From the NCBI GenBank assembly GCA_963828405.1, contig CAWHEG010000031.1, positions 2,976,001 through 3,040,000 on the forward strand: 64,000 nt of DNA, written 5' to 3'. This document shows, piece after piece, positions 62,300 to 64,000 of this stretch. Made by a program: the position numbers and the translations under genes. Under the pieces are notes generated by a model. It ran no database searches, had not been told where the DNA came from, and saw nothing but the letters and a program-made list of their open reading frames with translations. The DNA is from JANMJD01 sp963828405 (GTDB taxonomy: Bacteria; Actinomycetota; Acidimicrobiia; Acidimicrobiales; Ilumatobacteraceae). Each line of letters begins with the position of its first letter. The stretch's first letter is position 1.

Positions 62300-62378
62300 G
62301 TCGGGCACGGGGGCGAGCGGACCCGGCGATCCCGAGGATTCCGCCACCTGCGGTGGGCAATGGAGTAGGAATGGGGCC

Positions 62379-63719
62379 ATGAGACCTATGCAGCGGGCCG
62401 TACTCGGCGGTCGTCCTGGGCGGCCTGGCGGCCTGCGGTGGCGGTCGCCCGGAGGTGACCGCCGGCGAGGCCGGCCGCATCGTGGCCACCAACCCCGCAC
62501 CGGCCGCGCCGATCGTCACACCGCCGCCCACCGTCGCTCCGGCGGCGGCCCCGACGCCCGAGACCGCCGAGCCGGCGACGCCCGGAGACGCGCGCCGAGC
62601 GCCGCGTCCGTGGTTCCCGCTCCGGTCGTCCCGGCGGTGACCGAGCCGCCGACCACCCCGGCGCCGCCGGTGATCGACCCGCTCCCCGGGGTCGACCAGA
62701 TCGCCACCGTCCAGGCCGCCACCCAGCAGGTCGCCGACCTCGAGCACCCGCTTGGCCATGGCCTGGAACCCGGCCGACGGCTCGCTGTACGTCGCCGGGC
62801 AGGACGGCGTGATCTGGCGCTTCGACGAGACGGGGACGCCACAGGTCGTGCTCGACCTGGCCGGGCGGGTGACCCCATTCGCCCCGGGCTCCGAACGCGG
62901 CCTGCTCGGGATGGCCTTCGGGCCCGACGGGCGGATGTTCCTCGATCTCACCGACCTCGACGACGACACCAACGTCGTGTCGATGGCGATGAACGGGATC
63001 ACTCCCGATCCGGCCACCGAGTGGCTGGTGCTGTTCGTCGAGCAACCCGGGGTCGGCCACAACGGCGGCAACCTCGTCTTCGACCGCGCCGGCAACCTCT
63101 ACGTCGGGATGGGGGACGGCGGGGGGAGCAACGGCCGCGACGCCCAGGACCCGTCCAAGCTCCTCGGCACGCATCCTGCGCATCCGCCCGAAGGCGGACG
63201 GCCCCGGGTACGACATCCCGCCCGACAACCCGTTCGTCGGCGACCCGCTGATCCGCCCGGAGAAGTGGGTCTACGGGTTCCGCAACCCGTGGAAGTTCTC
63301 GATCGACGACGACACCGGCGACCTGTGGCTCGGCGACGTCGGCAACTCCGAATGGGAGGAGATCGACCGCGTGCCCGGCCGGCGGGCAGGGCGCCAACTA
63401 CGGCTGGTACTGGTTCGAGGGCAATCACCAGCGCCACTCGGGCGCCCCGGCCGATGTCGTGGCGCCCGTGTGGGAGTGGAGCCACCAGGTCGGCGTGGCC
63501 TCGGTCGGCGGCTACGTCTACCGAGGCTCGGCCATCCCGCAGCTGCGCGGGGCCTACGTGTTCGGCGACCTGACCGGCACGGTGTGGGCGGTCGGCGTCG
63601 ACGGTGTCGAACGGCTCCCGATCCGGCTGAAGGGCCTGGACGGCTTCGGGGAGGACCCGACCGGCGAACTGTGGATGACGAGCATCTGGGGCCCCGTCGT
63701 CAAGATCGTGCCGGCCTGA
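62379..63719 (+). CDS. PQQ-dependent sugar dehydrogenase-like lipoprotein, frame broken
   Basis: A glucose/sorbosone dehydrogenase-type beta-propeller. The N-terminus contains a lipobox-like GGLAAC after a frame change, then a Pro/Thr-rich linker. The propeller parts are WRFDETGTPQVVLDLAG, ERGLLGMAFGPDGRMFLDLTD, GHNGGNLVFDRAGNLYVGMGDGG, ILRIRPKADGPGYDIPPDNPF, YGFRNPWKFSID, GDVGNSEWEEIDRV, GANYGWYWFEGNHQ and a final GELWMTSIWGPVVKI. Indels occur near 62400, 62600, 62750, 63173 and 63385; the last two are one extra base each. Relatives oxidise sugars outside the cell with PQQ, but many have unknown substrates. Confidence 0.72.
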
Positions 63720-63723
63720 CGGC

Positions 63724-63754
63724 GACCCCGTCCCGGCGGGAGTGCGACGGGGTC
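63724..63754 (+). terminator. 9-base-pair hairpin after the sugar dehydrogenase gene
   Basis: GACCCCGTC pairs perfectly with GACGGGGTC around a 13-base loop, 4 bases after the stop codon. No T-run follows. Confidence 0.6.
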
Positions 63755-63871
63755 CACCCGGGCCTGGTCTGCCACCGATCGAGCCGTCAGGCCTCCGGTT
63801 CGCTAGGTTCTCGGTTCCCCAGACGATCGCGGTGCCGCCGCAGATCCAGACCCGATGGGAGACGCCCGCCT

Positions 63872-64000
63872 GTGAGCACCGAGCGCGAGATCATGACCTG
63901 GAGCATCTTCGGCGACGCCTCACGGGAGCTGGCGCAGATGATCGCCGACGACGGGTTCGAGCCCGACATGGTGCTGTCGATCGCCCGTGGGGGCCTGCTG
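63872..64000 (+). CDS. Phosphoribosyltransferase family protein, N-terminal part (truncated by window edge)
   Basis: The first 43 codons of a PRTase-type protein. MTWSIFGDASRELAQMIADD followed by FEPDMVLSIARGGLL is the start of actinobacterial type I phosphoribosyltransferases related to hypoxanthine or xanthine PRTases; the SIARGGLL loop contacts pyrophosphate. The PRPP motif and flexible loop lie beyond the window. GTG 63872 has a weak GGGAG 12 bases upstream; an in-frame ATG lies 7 codons downstream. The 152-base gap upstream contains only the hairpin and a possible TAGGTT hexamer at 63803. Confidence 0.75.
   Translation, partial: MSTEREIMTWSIFGDASRELAQMIADDGFEPDMVLSIARGGLL

Overview
This is a 64 kb chromosomal window from a very GC-rich actinobacterium. 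Codon use is strongly G/C-biased, GTG starts are common, and there is a complete Pup-proteasome gene set, a conservon and genes of the decaprenyl-phospho-arabinose pathway. No rRNA or tRNA gene is visible, so the lineage is inferred; a non-mycobacterial, Acidimicrobiia-like actinobacterium fits but is not proven. Many genes have a TANNNT hexamer 6-10 bases before the start codon, which points to widespread leaderless transcription and was used to choose several starts.

Layout. 1-5.7 kb is housekeeping: the end of pyrG, a Nudix hydrolase, xerD, an HD protein, trpS (minus strand), scpA, scpB and rluB. 5.7-10.9 kb holds a minus-strand ATPase with an altered Walker A motif, facing a four-gene conservon (sensor kinase, roadblock, DUF742, small GTPase). 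10.9-15.9 kb has tyrA, aroA, a HAD phosphatase, a UbiA-type decaprenyl-phosphate phosphoribosyltransferase and a medium-chain dehydrogenase. 16.0-20.8 kb is the Pup-proteasome locus: dop, pup, prcB, prcA and pafA. 20.9-22.7 kb is an IS110-family element inserted exactly at the start codon of lepB. 22.7-28.8 kb has lepB, a GlpQ-type phosphodiesterase, tatB, tatC, a HelY-type helicase and a YegS-like fragment.

28.8-52.4 kb is an envelope-glycan region. It holds two AftD-type arabinofuranosyltransferases, dprE1 and dprE2, several large GT-C membrane glycosyltransferases, a GT4 enzyme, an acyltransferase, a polyprenol-phosphate mannose synthase and a PIG-V-like mannosyltransferase. A SigF-type sigma factor with its anti-sigma factor sits in the middle. 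52.4-64 kb has an AlkA-like glycosylase, a DUF4349 lipoprotein, an oligopeptide ABC transporter (oppB-C-D-F and oppA), ppk2, an exported LamG protein, a PQQ-type sugar dehydrogenase and the start of a phosphoribosyltransferase.

How the genes work together. UbiA with the HAD protein, then DprE1 and DprE2, would make decaprenyl-phospho-arabinose, which the AftD-type enzymes consume. Ppm1 would supply polyprenyl-phospho-mannose to the GT-C enzymes. Dop and PafA remove and attach Pup, and PrcA/PrcB degrade the tagged proteins.

The most notable system is the IS110 element. Its 240-base noncoding end can be folded by eye into a two-loop bridge RNA. All four guide segments match the actual insertion target and the element's own ends. 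A second point matters for reuse of the sequence: a run of single-base indels breaks oppA, ppk2, the LamG gene and the sugar dehydrogenase (58.6-63.4 kb), and isolated ones break two glycosyltransferases. These look more like sequence errors than gene decay.
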